From an uncultured Clostridia bacterium (lineage in GTDB: Bacteria > Bacillota > Clostridia > Oscillospirales > Ruminococcaceae): a stretch of 64,000 nucleotides of DNA. The notes under the pieces were generated by a model. It ran no database searches. It had not been told where the DNA came from and saw only the letters and a list, made by a program, of their open reading frames with translations. The translations under genes and the position numbers were made by a program. The stretch lies in NCBI GenBank assembly GCA_944382875.1, contig CALWNQ010000001.1, positions 124,001-188,000 of the forward strand, written 5' to 3'. How positions within the stretch are numbered: position 1 is the first letter of the stretch; every line of letters begins with the position of its first letter. Positions 44,338-53,490 of this stretch are shown here, in pieces.

Positions 44338-45248
44338 TCTGTTTTCCCTCCCATCAGGTTGAGGAAATATTCTTCCAGGTTGGAGCTGCGGGTATCGATC
44401 GAAAGCAGCGCGACGCCGCCGTTGACCAGCAGTCGGGAAATGGTCTGCGGATCTTCCAGATGGCTGTACAGCCGGATGACATTACCTGGTAAAACCTCAT
44501 ATTCGGAAGCGTCCAGCGTATCGAGCAGTGTGGCGGCCTGCGGTGCGTTGTCCACCCGGATTTCCAGACAACTGCGGCACTTTTCGTGGATTTGCGCAGC
44601 CGAAGCCTGTTCGAGCAGCCGTCCCTGATCCATAAAGGCAAAATCAGTGGCCAAGTTGGCAAGCTCACTCAAAATATGGCTGGAGATTAGAATGGTGGTG
44701 CCGTGTTCCCGGTTCATTTGGAGCAGAACGTCCCGGAATTCCACAATTCCCATCGGATCGAGCCCGTTGATCGGCTCATCGAGCACCAGAAAATCGGGAT
44801 GTCCCAGCAGTGCGAGTGCCAGACCGAGCCGCTGCTTCATACCCAGCGAGAAATTCTTGAATTTCTTTTTGCCGGTATCGGCCAGCCCTACCTGCCGCAA
44901 CAGTTCGTCCACATTTTCGCGGCCGGGAATCCCCCGCTGGATGCGGTAAAATTCCAGATTGTCGCGGGCGGAAAGATAAGGGAAAAAGCTCGGTGTTTCC
45001 ACCATGCAGCCGATGCGGCGGCGCATTTTTTGAAGCCCATTCTCACTGCTTTGGCCAAAGAGCGATAAATCGCCGGATGTCGGAAAAGTCTGGCCGGAAA
45101 TCATCCGGATCAGAGTGGTTTTGCCGGCGCCGTTTTTGCCCACAAGCCCAAAGATCTGGCCGGGACGGATCGAGATGGACACATGATCCACCGCCAAGTC
45201 CCGGTAGCGCTTGGTCAGCTCATGAGAAGTGAATACAAATTCTTCCAT
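44334..45248 (-). CDS. ABC ATP-binding protein, lantibiotic-immunity type
   Basis: This 304-residue protein has Walker A GKNGAGKTT, signature FSLGMKQRLGLALAL and Walker B FLVLDEPINGLDP, followed by a C-terminal extension as in NisF/LanF and BcrA. It is first of a four-gene leftward operon with two ABC-2 permeases and a histidine kinase. The set resembles self-protection or peptide-antibiotic defence modules, but no lantibiotic precursor or synthetase is visible nearby. Confidence 0.87.
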   Translation of the reverse strand: MEEFVFTSHELTKRYRDLAVDHVSISIRPGQIFGLVGKNGAGKTTLIRMISGQTFPTSGDLSLFGQSSENGLQKMRRRIGCMVETPSFFPYLSARDNLEFYRIQRGIPGRENVDELLRQVGLADTGKKKFKNFSLGMKQRLGLALALLGHPDFLVLDEPINGLDPMGIVEFRDVLLQMNREHGTTILISSHILSELANLATDFAFMDQGRLLEQASAAQIHEKCRSCLEIRVDNAPQAATLLDTLDASEYEVLPGNVIRLYSHLEDPQTISRLLVNGGVALLSIDTRSSNLEEYFLNLMGGKTE

Positions 45249-45348
45249 GGTTTTTCTTCCTTTCGGTCAGAATTGATCTTACAGGAAAAGTATACCGCAC
45301 AGGGTGTAAAACGGGATAAAGAAAAACTTAAAAAAGAATAAATTTAAA

Positions 45349-45380
45349 AAAACAGGGCAGGGATTTCCCTGCCCTGTTTT
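45349..45380. terminator. Terminator of thrS
   Basis: AAAACAGGGCAGGGA (45349-45363) pairs with TCCCTGCCCTGTTTT (45366-45380). On the minus strand it continues into seven T, so it mainly ends thrS. Confidence 0.88.
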
Positions 45381-45394
45381 GCAGGCTGTCAAAA

Positions 45395-47347
45395 TCAGTC
45401 TGCGGCAAACTCTGCGATTTTTCCGCGGATCATCGAGAGAAATTCGTCCACGGACATGCTGCCCAGATCGCCGTTTGCACGAGAACGAGGTGCAACAGTG
45501 CCGTCTTCGACTTCCTTGTCGCCGATGATAAGCATAAACGGGATTTTTTCCATCTGCGCTTCGCGGATCTTGTAGCCGATCTTTTCGCTGCGGCTATCTA
45601 CCGAAACACGCAGACCGGCTGCCTTCATCTCTTTGGCGAGATCTTCGCAGCGCTCCGTTGCGCGGTCAGTAACAGGCAGCAGGCGAACCTGTTCCGGCGC
45701 AATCCAGATTGGCAGTGCACCGGCGTATTTTTCAAGCAGCAGCGCCAAGGTGCGCTCGTAGCAGCCGATCGAGGTGCGGTGGATGATATATGGCGTCTTC
45801 TTCTGCCCATCGGCGTCCACATATTCCATGCCGAATTTCTGAGCCAGCAGCATATCGATCTGAAGCGTGATGAGGGTATCTTCCTTGCCGTGGACATTCT
45901 TGATCTGAATATCCAGCTTCGGGCCGTAGAAGGCGGCTTCGTCGATGCCGATGGTGTATTTCAGTCCGATGTGATCCAGAATCTTCTGCATGGTGGACTG
46001 GGCTTCTTCCCACTGCTCGGGAGTGCCTTCATATTTGTTGCCGGGGTTCTTGGGATCCCACTGGGAGAAACGATACGAAACATCGTCATCCAGACCGACG
46101 CATTTGAGCATGTAGTTGGCAAGCTGCAGGCAGCGGCGGAATTCTTCCTCGAGCTGTTCGGGGCGGAGGATGATGTGGCCTTCGGAAATGGTAAACTGAC
46201 GGACGCGGATGAGGCCGTGCATTTCGCCGGAATCCTCGTTGCGGAACAGGGTGGAAGTTTCGCCCAGACGCATCGGGAGGTCACGGTAGGAACGGGCGCG
46301 GTTCAGGAATACCTGATACTGGAATGGGCAGGTCATCGGGCGGAGGGCAAAGCACTCTTTGGTTTCATCGTGCGGGTCGCCCAAAATGAACATGCCATCC
46401 AAATAATGATCCCAGTGACCAGAAATTTTATAGAGCTCCCGTTTGGCCATATACGGCGTTTTGGTGCGGAGATAGCCCCAATCGTTGTCCTCGGTATCCT
46501 CCACAAAACGCTGGAGCGTCTGGATCACTTTGGCACCTTTGGGCAGAAGGATGGGCAAGCCCTGACCAATCACGTCAACAGTGGTGAAGTATTCCAGCTG
46601 ACGGCCAATGACATTGTGGTCGCGCTTTTTGGCTTCCTCAATCATTTTCAGATGTTCTTCCAGTTCAGACGCTTTGGGGAAAGAAACACCGTAAACGCGG
46701 CAGAGCTGACGGTTCTTGGAGTCGCCGCGCCAGTAAGCACCGGTGGTGGCAGTGAGCTTGAACGCTTTCACCATCCCGATGTCCATCAGGTGAGGTCCGG
46801 CGCACAGTTCGATAAATTCACCCTGTTTGTAGAAAGAAATTTCGTCGCCCTTTTCGGCGTGCTCGGCAATGAGCTCCACCTTATACGGTTCGCCGCGTTC
46901 TTCCATCAGCTTGGTTGCTTCGGCGGGAGAAAGGGTGAAACGCTCGATCGCAGGTTTTTCCTTCACAATCTTCTTCATCTCGGCTTCGAGTGCCTTGAGA
47001 TCTTCGGGGGTAAAGGGCTTTTCGGCGTCGAAATCATAGTAGAAGCCATTGTCGATCGCCGGGCCGATGGCCAGCTTAACTGCCGGGAACAGGCGTTTAA
47101 CAGCCTGCGCCAGAATATGAGAAGTGGTATGCCAGAAGGTCTTTTTACCGTCCTCGTCGGCAAAGGTGAGAATTTCAAGCGCTGCGTCGCCATCAATAAC
47201 AGTGCGGAGATCTTTCAGCTCCCCATTAATTTTGCAGGCACAGGCGGCACGGTAAAGTCCCATGCTCAGGTCTTTGCAGACATCTGCTGCGGAAATGGGT
47301 GCGTCGTAGCTTTTGACGCTGCCGTCTTTCAAGGTAATGTTCAACAT
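45395..47347 (-). CDS. thrS: Threonyl-tRNA synthetase
   Basis: This 650-residue class II synthetase charges tRNA-Thr. It has the N-terminal TGS domain (MLNITLKDGSVKSYDAPI), the editing/SAD domain (HTTSHILAQAVKRLFP and CAGPHL), the catalytic core with RPMTCPFQYQ and RDLPMRLGE, and the C-terminal anticodon domain. RPMTCP carries the zinc-binding cysteine. It is expressed through the T-box leader at 47490-47735 and ends at a strong terminator. Confidence 0.97.
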   Translation of the reverse strand: MLNITLKDGSVKSYDAPISAADVCKDLSMGLYRAACACKINGELKDLRTVIDGDAALEILTFADEDGKKTFWHTTSHILAQAVKRLFPAVKLAIGPAIDNGFYYDFDAEKPFTPEDLKALEAEMKKIVKEKPAIERFTLSPAEATKLMEERGEPYKVELIAEHAEKGDEISFYKQGEFIELCAGPHLMDIGMVKAFKLTATTGAYWRGDSKNRQLCRVYGVSFPKASELEEHLKMIEEAKKRDHNVIGRQLEYFTTVDVIGQGLPILLPKGAKVIQTLQRFVEDTEDNDWGYLRTKTPYMAKRELYKISGHWDHYLDGMFILGDPHDETKECFALRPMTCPFQYQVFLNRARSYRDLPMRLGETSTLFRNEDSGEMHGLIRVRQFTISEGHIILRPEQLEEEFRRCLQLANYMLKCVGLDDDVSYRFSQWDPKNPGNKYEGTPEQWEEAQSTMQKILDHIGLKYTIGIDEAAFYGPKLDIQIKNVHGKEDTLITLQIDMLLAQKFGMEYVDADGQKKTPYIIHRTSIGCYERTLALLLEKYAGALPIWIAPEQVRLLPVTDRATERCEDLAKEMKAAGLRVSVDSRSEKIGYKIREAQMEKIPFMLIIGDKEVEDGTVAPRSRANGDLGSMSVDEFLSMIRGKIAEFAAD

Positions 47348-47489
47348 ACTATATTCTTCCTTTCTAAATTACCAAATTTTCAGGTTGGAAAGCCCCCGCA
47401 GCCTGTTTTCAAAAACAGCGGCGGAGGCGGCTGGTTCGCCGTTCCACCTGGGGATTCACTCTTTGTTGAAAAAACATCTTCCAGCCTCC

Positions 47490-47735
47490 TTTCCAAAATA
47501 AAAAACGCCTCATCCCAATACTGGGATGAAGCGATTGCTCCACGGTTCCACCCGGATTACAGCCCGAAAGCTGTCACTCTTAGGCAGGATAACGGCTGCC
47601 GGCCGTTGCGGTTCACCGCACCCTCCCAGGCGGTATCGGAAATTCCTGCTTCCGGGGGCGCTTGCAGCCGGTGGCGCTCCTCTCTGGACAGAAGACCGGC
47701 GGAAAATCCGCTTCCTGTTCGATGGTTTCTTGTAT
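47490..47735 (-). ncRNA. T-box leader controlling thrS
   Basis: On the minus strand the T-box core GGGTGGAACCGTGGAGCAA lies at 47535-47553, followed by the terminator hairpin CTTCATCCC...GGGATGAGG with T6 at about 47501-47532. Stem I precedes it, with AGAGAG near its 5' side and a GATACCGC segment in which ACC (47632-47634) is a possible threonine specifier codon. Uncharged tRNA-Thr would favour the antiterminator and allow thrS expression. The specifier assignment is tentative. Confidence 0.92.
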
Positions 47736-47741
47736 AGCTAC

Positions 47742-47770
47742 ATTTTAGCACGCCTTTCCGCTTCTGTCAA
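47742..47770 (-). promoter_or_regulatory. Promoter of the T-box leader
   Basis: Minus strand: TTGACA (47765-47770), 17 bp, TAAAAT (47742-47747), extended TG. The TGA stop of the upstream acetyltransferase (47767-47769) lies inside the -35 box, so the two genes directly abut and no terminator separates them. Confidence 0.85.
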
Positions 47771-48252
47771 GGGAAAACAATGGGATTTTCCGTTTTCTCT
47801 TCTATGACAAGTTTCATTTCAAAGCCGGTATCGGTTGTGTCTCCGGTTTCAACAAAGCCAAAAGAGGCATACAATTTCTGCGCAACGGTATTTCCAAACC
47901 GGACACCGATATAGACTTCATCCACATGAAAACAGTCAACCAGGAATTGCACTCCCAATTTCAAGGCGGCTCTTCCATACCCCTGATGCTGGTAATGCTC
48001 GTCGATGAGAAAATACCACACGGTATATTGCTTTTTACATTCGTAATACCCCATCATGATAAATCCCACCAACGTATCGCCGGCGTAGATGGCAAAAGGG
48101 AAGGCAGTATTGTAATATGCCCAGGCTTTGGCCAGCGCATAAGCGGTTGTCGGCACAAAATCTTCCTGTTCTTTGGAAACTTTCAAATTCAGGACTTGCT
48201 CGATATTGTCCGGCGTGATTTTTTTCAGTGAAACAAAAGGTTTCATTGCCAA
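47767..48252 (-). CDS. GNAT family N-acetyltransferase
   Basis: This 161-residue protein has the GNAT fold: the acetyl-CoA-binding loop is HQGYGRAALKLGVQF (Q/RxxGxG/A), preceded by WYFLIDEHYQ and followed by VRFGNTVAQKLYASFGF. The group resembles spermidine/spermine or diamine acetyltransferases, but that is a family-level guess. It is the last gene of a leftward trio with an amidase and an SGNH hydrolase (gap 28 bp). Confidence 0.87.
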   Translation of the reverse strand: MAMKPFVSLKKITPDNIEQVLNLKVSKEQEDFVPTTAYALAKAWAYYNTAFPFAIYAGDTLVGFIMMGYYECKKQYTVWYFLIDEHYQHQGYGRAALKLGVQFLVDCFHVDEVYIGVRFGNTVAQKLYASFGFVETGDTTDTGFEMKLVIEEKTENPIVFP

Positions 48253-48280
48253 GCTCTCCTCAATAGTGAAATAGTGCGCT

Positions 48281-49603
48281 TTACAATTCAGGGGGACAGA
48301 AAGGCGAACAATATGTTTCCATGGTGAGCGCAGCAGCTAGAAGCTTCCGTTCGTCCGCGCCGTAAAGAATGATTCCCTTTGGAATCCCGTCTTCTCCTGT
48401 GCACATTTTCAGCGCAAGCGACGGCAATCCGACAAAATGCATGATATTTGTCGGTCCGGTCATGACACACGCGTCATACGGTTCAAGCTCTTTGATAACC
48501 AGACTGTGCATGCGGGCACGTTCTGCTATTGCTTCCTTGTAAATCAAATTATCCGTGTTTTTTTGGGCGGCTTCCTGTAATTGGGTGATGCCATATTTCA
48601 TCATGGTTTGCGGATTGGATTCATAAAAGGCGATGATATCGTCCAAGGTTTTCAAATTTGCAGACGATTGCCCAAGATAGACTTCCAGATCTCGCTGAAA
48701 TTCACACTGCATGATATGACGTTGATAAGGGGTGTATGGCTGCATGATCTCAGAAAACTGCGCTCCATCATGGCAAAGAGCATCCAAAAGCTTCTCGTAT
48801 CTTTGAAACTGCGCGTCCGATACCACTTCTCTGTTATATAAGTTGACACCGATTTTTAGTTCCTTCACGGGAATCGGCTGAACCGGGACAAACGGTTTGT
48901 CCAACATGCCGCTGTACAACAGAATAGCGTCGGATAAATTCCTGCTTAACGCTCCCGCACTGTCTAAGGTGCGGGAAATAGGGAGGATACCGTCGGACGA
49001 CAAGGCGTTGTGCTGCGGCTTAAAGCCTACAATTCCGTTTTCGGTGGCGCAGCCTACAACCGAAAAGGAAGTGTCTGTTCCGACTGCAATCGGACAGAGC
49101 CCTGCGGAAACAGCTACTGCTGAACCAGTGCTGGATCCGCTCGGATCTTTATTGGGATCATAGGCATTTTTTACATATCCGCCTTTGGAGCTGTAACCGT
49201 TTGGCATACCCTTTGACGTAAAATTCGCGAACTCCGTCATATTGGTTTTGCCCAAAATAATGCCGCCATTATGCAGGATATTTTTGATAACAGCGGCGTT
49301 TGTTTTTGCCAGATTGTCAGATAACGCCTTGCTCCCGGCTGTCGTATGAAGTCCCGCAACGTCGATATTATCCTTGACCAGCAAAGGAATTCCAAATAAT
49401 ATGGAATCGCGCCCTGATTTTTGAGAATCCAGCTTTCTTGCCTGTTTTAAAGCGGATTCGTTTATTTCAGATACCGTATTCAGTTTTCGATCGTACTTTT
49501 CGATGCGGTTCAGATAAACGCGTAATAACTCTTCGACGCCAATTTTTCTTTTTTGAATCGCCGCTTTCAGTTCTGTAGCGGTCATCCAACACAATTCATC
49601 CAT
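48281..49603 (-). CDS. Amidase-signature hydrolase
   Basis: This 440-residue protein has the Ser-cisSer-Lys triad of the amidase-signature family: K77 in PLLVKDNIDVAG, the GSSTGSAVAV loop around S157/S158 and the nucleophile S181 in GTDTSFSVVGCA, where the usual TGGS is altered. GatA is unlikely because of this change, the shorter length and the absence of gatB/gatC. It would hydrolyse an amide or act as an amidohydrolase of small molecules. It has no signal peptide. Neighbours: SGNH hydrolase upstream by 16 bp and GNAT downstream. Confidence 0.85.
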   Translation of the reverse strand: MDELCWMTATELKAAIQKRKIGVEELLRVYLNRIEKYDRKLNTVSEINESALKQARKLDSQKSGRDSILFGIPLLVKDNIDVAGLHTTAGSKALSDNLAKTNAAVIKNILHNGGIILGKTNMTEFANFTSKGMPNGYSSKGGYVKNAYDPNKDPSGSSTGSAVAVSAGLCPIAVGTDTSFSVVGCATENGIVGFKPQHNALSSDGILPISRTLDSAGALSRNLSDAILLYSGMLDKPFVPVQPIPVKELKIGVNLYNREVVSDAQFQRYEKLLDALCHDGAQFSEIMQPYTPYQRHIMQCEFQRDLEVYLGQSSANLKTLDDIIAFYESNPQTMMKYGITQLQEAAQKNTDNLIYKEAIAERARMHSLVIKELEPYDACVMTGPTNIMHFVGLPSLALKMCTGEDGIPKGIILYGADERKLLAAALTMETYCSPFCPPEL

Positions 49604-49619
49604 GTTGTCCTCCTGAAAC

Positions 49620-50258
49620 TCACTTTTTTATTACATCCTCCCGACAGAAACGGATGACTTTATCTCTGGTTTCCGCGTCCATACGGCTGAGCACCATGGA
49701 TTCCGACGGATTGGTAAGCGGCAGCTTTTTGTCGAAAATTGCAGTATAAATCGTACAGGCTGCCAGCAGTGATCCGGCAGGAGAAGCGTGCGCGCCGTCG
49801 GTGAAATAGAGCTCCGTTTCCGGATGTGCGGCGCGGAATTGCTGCCATTGTTCCCCGACCGGTGCGAGCAGCAGATCCTGTTCCGCAGCAGTTTGGCGGT
49901 AGGCGGCAGTCATTTCGGCCTGGTTTTCGGACTTTGCCTTCTCAGCCCAGGTCATGTAGAGGACAAACTGCGGCGGATTTTCTCCCGCAAGGGCACGGAT
50001 TTTCCGCACACCGTCGGAAAGCGCTTCATATCCCGCAAACGGATGAGCGGCGTCCTGCAAAACACAGAAGTCGTAATCCCCATACCGGAGGTTGAAGGCG
50101 GTCTGTTCCATTGCGGCGTGCCAGTCGAGGGATTTTCCGCCGTGGGAGAGCATCGTCACCGCAGCGGTGTGCCCGGAGAGAAGAGCAAGCTCCTGCACCA
50201 TCCGGGGCATATCGTTGAAATAGGTGTGGCTGTTTCCGATAAACAGAATGTTTTTCAT
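49620..50258 (-). CDS. SGNH/GDSL-like hydrolase
   Basis: This 212-residue protein begins MKNILFIGNSHTYFNDMP, block I of SGNH hydrolases with the serine in GNSHT, and ends with the block V-like FTDGAHASPAGSLLAA (Asp and His). It lacks a signal peptide. Such enzymes are esterases or deacetylases, often acting on acetylated sugars. It starts the leftward trio with amidase and GNAT. Divergent from the flavodoxin-like gene at 50326. Confidence 0.82.
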   Translation of the reverse strand: MKNILFIGNSHTYFNDMPRMVQELALLSGHTAAVTMLSHGGKSLDWHAAMEQTAFNLRYGDYDFCVLQDAAHPFAGYEALSDGVRKIRALAGENPPQFVLYMTWAEKAKSENQAEMTAAYRQTAAEQDLLLAPVGEQWQQFRAAHPETELYFTDGAHASPAGSLLAACTIYTAIFDKKLPLTNPSESMVLSRMDAETRDKVIRFCREDVIKK

Positions 50259-50325
50259 ACAATCATTCCTTTCCGGACTTGCAAAGGCCCGATGATTCTG
50301 GTATTCTCAATGTGGAGGGATATCC

Positions 50326-50886
50326 ATGAAAACATTGATTCTGAACGGTTCGCCGCGTAAAAACGGCGATACTGTCCAGCTAATAGAACTGTTCCGGGAA
50401 AAATCCGGGTTTGACTGCACAGTTTTTCCGGTTTGTGAGAAGAAAATTGCGCCCTGCACCGACTGCCGCTTCTGCCACACACACCCGTCCTGCGCCTTGC
50501 GGGACGATATGGAAGAATTCTGGCGAGAGCTATCGGACGCAGAACTGATTTTGCTGGCCTCGCCGATTTATTTTGGTCAGCCTTCCCCGCAACTGCTCAG
50601 CTGGGCGAGCCGGCTGCAGTACGCCTTTGTTTCAGAGCGGATTCGCAAGGATCCGGATTTTTCGGTCGGCAAACGCCAGGGCGCATTGTTATTTGCGGCA
50701 GGAGGCGGAACAAAAAATCCGAAACCTGCCATACAAACAGGCAAAGAAATCCTGCGTTTTTGTGGCGCGGACTATATAGGAACAGCCGCAGCGATGAATA
50801 CTGACCGGATTCCGGTTGAACAGGACTTGCAGGCGAAAAAATCAGTGGAAGCATTGGTTCAACTGCTGCTTTCCTCCGCAAAATAA
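50326..50886 (+). CDS. Flavodoxin-fold NAD(P)H-dependent FMN reductase
   Basis: This 186-residue protein has the FMN-phosphate-binding loop LILNGSPRKNGDT, then LLASPIYFGQPS, typical of iron-sulfur flavoproteins and related FMN reductases. The cysteine cluster CTDCRFCHTHPSC (residues 44-57) resembles the iron-sulfur flavoprotein group (CxxCxxC...C). It is transcribed rightward; its 3' end overlaps the end of the convergent gene by 28 bp. Confidence 0.88.
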   Translation: MKTLILNGSPRKNGDTVQLIELFREKSGFDCTVFPVCEKKIAPCTDCRFCHTHPSCALRDDMEEFWRELSDAELILLASPIYFGQPSPQLLSWASRLQYAFVSERIRKDPDFSVGKRQGALLFAAGGGTKNPKPAIQTGKEILRFCGADYIGTAAAMNTDRIPVEQDLQAKKSVEALVQLLLSSAK

Positions 50887-51962
50887 GCAGCGAGTAAATC
50901 CACGCAGGCTCCGTAACTTTTGGTGCCAAGTTCCTGTCCATATCCTTGGAGAAAGCTGTTGTAAACCGTTTCGGCGGCGGTATTGACCGGCGTTTCAAAT
51001 TGCGCCCAGTAGGCATTGTTTGCCGTCAGGTCAGCTCGCGCTTCGGGACCAAGCATCCCCGAAACCTCTCTCCAGGCATCGCGGTCGGCATCATAGAGGG
51101 CATTTGCCAGATAGAGATACCCCATTAGCGCGCCGGAATACTGGAACTCCGGGATATCGCTTTTCAGGCAGGTTAAAATTGCTACAAAAGTTGCCTCCTG
51201 TTCCGGTGCGATGTTCCGCTGATGCGCCATCTCATGGGCAGCAGTACAGGGAAAGAAACAGGTGGGGCTGTCGGCGTTCAGGTTGGCTTCCCCGGTAAAT
51301 GGAAAATAGAAGCCAGTAAAATTGATCAGGCTCATAATTCGGGAGAAGAGAATGGTTTTGGGACGCGGCATATCCAGCAGCAAAAACGGAAATTCTTCCC
51401 CGATGGAATCATAAAGGTGATCGGTCTGTTTGAGGATTTCCGAGCGAGAAATATCGAGCAGTCCGTTTTCATCCCGCTCCGTGAGCAGCGCATACTGATT
51501 GGTAAGCTCAGCAAACAACCGGGCAGTGCCGGCAAGCTGGGACACAGTGATCGGTTCTTCTTGCAATCCGCTCTTATCTGAAAAACTGTCGCCGTAATAA
51601 TTGATTCCCCAAAGGAGGCAGAATCCAGCGTAACCAGCCGCAAGAATGGCCATCAGTCCTGCTGCCCGGCGCAAAAGCAGCTCGCCCCGGTTTTTTTCGC
51701 GGATCAAAAACCAGACCGTCTGCCCAAGGAGGAAAAGCCCACCCAGAATCAGCAGCGCCCATACCAGCTCCGCGACAGAAAAGGGCAGGATGGAGCAGGT
51801 CCAGGAAATCCCCTGTTTGAATGGGGTGGTGACCTGCTGAATCAGGAAGTTCATTCCTGATTTCCATGGACGAAGCAGAAAGTAGAGCAGGATCACGATC
51901 AGCGAAATCCCCAGAGTGAGGAGTCTGCCTCGATATTTTGTGCAGAACATTTGAAAATTCAT
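50859..51962 (-). CDS. DUF3810-like membrane metalloprotease
   Basis: This 367-residue protein has an N-terminal membrane region of about three segments (LTLGISLIVILLYFLL, VAELVWALLILGGLFLLG, LMAILAAGYAGFCLLW) and an outer domain with the zinc-peptidase motif CTAAHEMAHQR (HExxH) followed by a second glutamate (EQEATF), as in DUF3810 proteins. ATG at 51962 is used because AAGGAGG precedes it. Substrate unknown. Its 3' end overlaps the 50326 gene tail to tail. Confidence 0.85.
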   Translation of the reverse strand: MNFQMFCTKYRGRLLTLGISLIVILLYFLLRPWKSGMNFLIQQVTTPFKQGISWTCSILPFSVAELVWALLILGGLFLLGQTVWFLIREKNRGELLLRRAAGLMAILAAGYAGFCLLWGINYYGDSFSDKSGLQEEPITVSQLAGTARLFAELTNQYALLTERDENGLLDISRSEILKQTDHLYDSIGEEFPFLLLDMPRPKTILFSRIMSLINFTGFYFPFTGEANLNADSPTCFFPCTAAHEMAHQRNIAPEQEATFVAILTCLKSDIPEFQYSGALMGYLYLANALYDADRDAWREVSGMLGPEARADLTANNAYWAQFETPVNTAAETVYNSFLQGYGQELGTKSYGACVDLLAAYFAEESSS

Positions 51963-52025
51963 CCGGTTTCCTCCTTTTTTCGTACTATCTATCAGTATAC
52001 GGCAAAACCGGATATTTTGCAACAA

Positions 52026-52057
52026 AAAAGATCCCGGCCAAACAGTCGGGATCTTTT
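52026..52057 (-). terminator. Terminator of the GH29 gene
   Basis: AAAAGATCCCG (52026-52036) pairs with CGGGATCTTTT (52047-52057); on the minus strand it runs into a T tract. It stands between GH29 and the downstream protease gene. Confidence 0.85.
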
Positions 52058-52061
52058 GCTT

Positions 52062-53369
52062 TTAGTCTTTTAAGGTGAGTTCCACTACCGTGTCCAGTTC
52101 ATCAGGGAGCGGGAAGCTCTGCCCGCCAAAGGTGAAAAAGGTTTTGTCGCCAAATGCAATGGCATTCCACGGTGTTTCGAGGCGAATTTCAGAGTTGTCA
52201 TGCAGCAGCCGGGCGCGGACAATCCGGTCGCGCGGAATGTCTAATGTAACGGCGTTGATGCACTCGTCAAAGACGTGGGCATAGAGCTTGTTGCCTTTCT
52301 GGGTAAAGCGCCCCCAGTCGGGTTTCGGGAATTCAGAGATGCCGCATCCGCGGATGGAATCGGCGTTCTGCCGCATCCAGTGTCCTACCTCTTTGAGGAT
52401 GGCCACCGATTCTTCGGGAATTTCCCCTTTGGCGTTGGGACCGACATTGAGTAGCATGTTGCCGTTTTTGCTTACGCACTCTACCAGGTTGCGGACAACC
52501 ATCCGCGGGGATTTGTAGTGATGGTCGGCGGCACAGTAACCCCAGTGGTCATTTAATGTAATGCAGGATTCCCACGGGATGGAGTTTCCGTGGATGTCGG
52601 TCATGCCGGCGGGCGGAATCATCTGTTCCGGGGAGGCAAAGTCGCCAGAATAAACAGAAGGATTGTCCGTGGTGGTGCTGCCATAACTTTCGCCGGCGGC
52701 TTCCAGCCGGTTGTCGATAATGAGCCAGGGCTGAAGAGAACGCGCCATCTCAACCAGACGGGTGGCTTGCCACTTTTCTCCGGTCATCTCGTCATAGGAA
52801 AAGTCAAACCACATAATATCAATCCGGCCGTAGTTGGTGAGGAGTTCTCTTACCTGTCCGTGGAGATACTCGACATAGCGACTGAAATCGCGGCCTTCAT
52901 CGGGATAAGCCGGGTTTTCGCGCATGGGATGGATACGGTCGGAAAAATGCGGATAATCGGGGTGATGCCAGTCGAGCAGCGAGTAGTAAAGGCCCACCTT
53001 GATGCCCTCTGCCCGGAACGCTTCGACATATTCCCGGACAAGGTCGCGGCCGGACTGAGTGTTGGTGGATTTGTAGTCGGTCAGCGCCGAATCAAAGAGG
53101 CAGAAGCCGTCGTGATGCTTGGCAGTGAGAACAGCATACTGCATGCCGGCTTCCTTGGCAAGCTTTGCCCATTCTTTTGGGTTATAGTAGATGGGGTTAA
53201 ACTCGTCAAAATAGGTCTGATAATCTTCAAGCGTAATGCGCTCGCCATTGCGGACCCATTCACCTCTGGCCGGGATGGCGTAAAGTCCCCAGTGGATGAA
53301 CATCCCGAACCGGCTTTCCAAAAACCATTTGGTCCGTTCGGTACGCGCTTCGATGATAGGATTTGCCAT
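52062..53369 (-). CDS. Alpha-L-fucosidase (GH29)
   Basis: This 435-residue protein has the GH29 TIM barrel: WFLESRFGMFIHWGLYAIP, YAVLTAKHHDGFCLFDS, VGLYYSLLDWHHPDYP, and the nucleophile D189 in IDIMWFDFS. It releases terminal fucose from glycans such as mucins or milk oligosaccharides. No signal peptide is present, so it acts inside the cell on imported glycans. It is divergent from an AraC regulator (53491), probably its controller, and has its own terminator. Confidence 0.93.
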   Translation of the reverse strand: MANPIIEARTERTKWFLESRFGMFIHWGLYAIPARGEWVRNGERITLEDYQTYFDEFNPIYYNPKEWAKLAKEAGMQYAVLTAKHHDGFCLFDSALTDYKSTNTQSGRDLVREYVEAFRAEGIKVGLYYSLLDWHHPDYPHFSDRIHPMRENPAYPDEGRDFSRYVEYLHGQVRELLTNYGRIDIMWFDFSYDEMTGEKWQATRLVEMARSLQPWLIIDNRLEAAGESYGSTTTDNPSVYSGDFASPEQMIPPAGMTDIHGNSIPWESCITLNDHWGYCAADHHYKSPRMVVRNLVECVSKNGNMLLNVGPNAKGEIPEESVAILKEVGHWMRQNADSIRGCGISEFPKPDWGRFTQKGNKLYAHVFDECINAVTLDIPRDRIVRARLLHDNSEIRLETPWNAIAFGDKTFFTFGGQSFPLPDELDTVVELTLKD

Positions 53370-53434
53370 AAAAATCTGCCTCCGTTTCTGAATGAAAAAA
53401 TAATTCTTCTCTTCTCATTTTACTACTTTTGGGG

Positions 53435-53440
53435 TATAAT
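53435..53440 (+). promoter_or_regulatory. -10 box before the AraC gene at 53491
   Basis: TATAAT at 53435-53440, 50 bp before the start; the -35 position (TTCTCA, 53412-53417, 17 bp) is weak. Confidence 0.5.
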
Positions 53441-53490
53441 GGAATAGGAAAAATTAAGCTTGTTTTGTGAAAAATTCGGGAGGATCCAAG

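Noticed and set aside
30376-45248. Lantibiotic biosynthesis cluster around the two ABC exporters
   Set aside because: No precursor peptide, LanB/LanC/LanM or protease gene is visible; only exporter and immunity-like parts are present.
45779-47737. 652-codon open frame on the plus strand opposite thrS and its T-box
   Set aside because: thrS and the leader are unmistakable on the other strand; the frame has no start signal.
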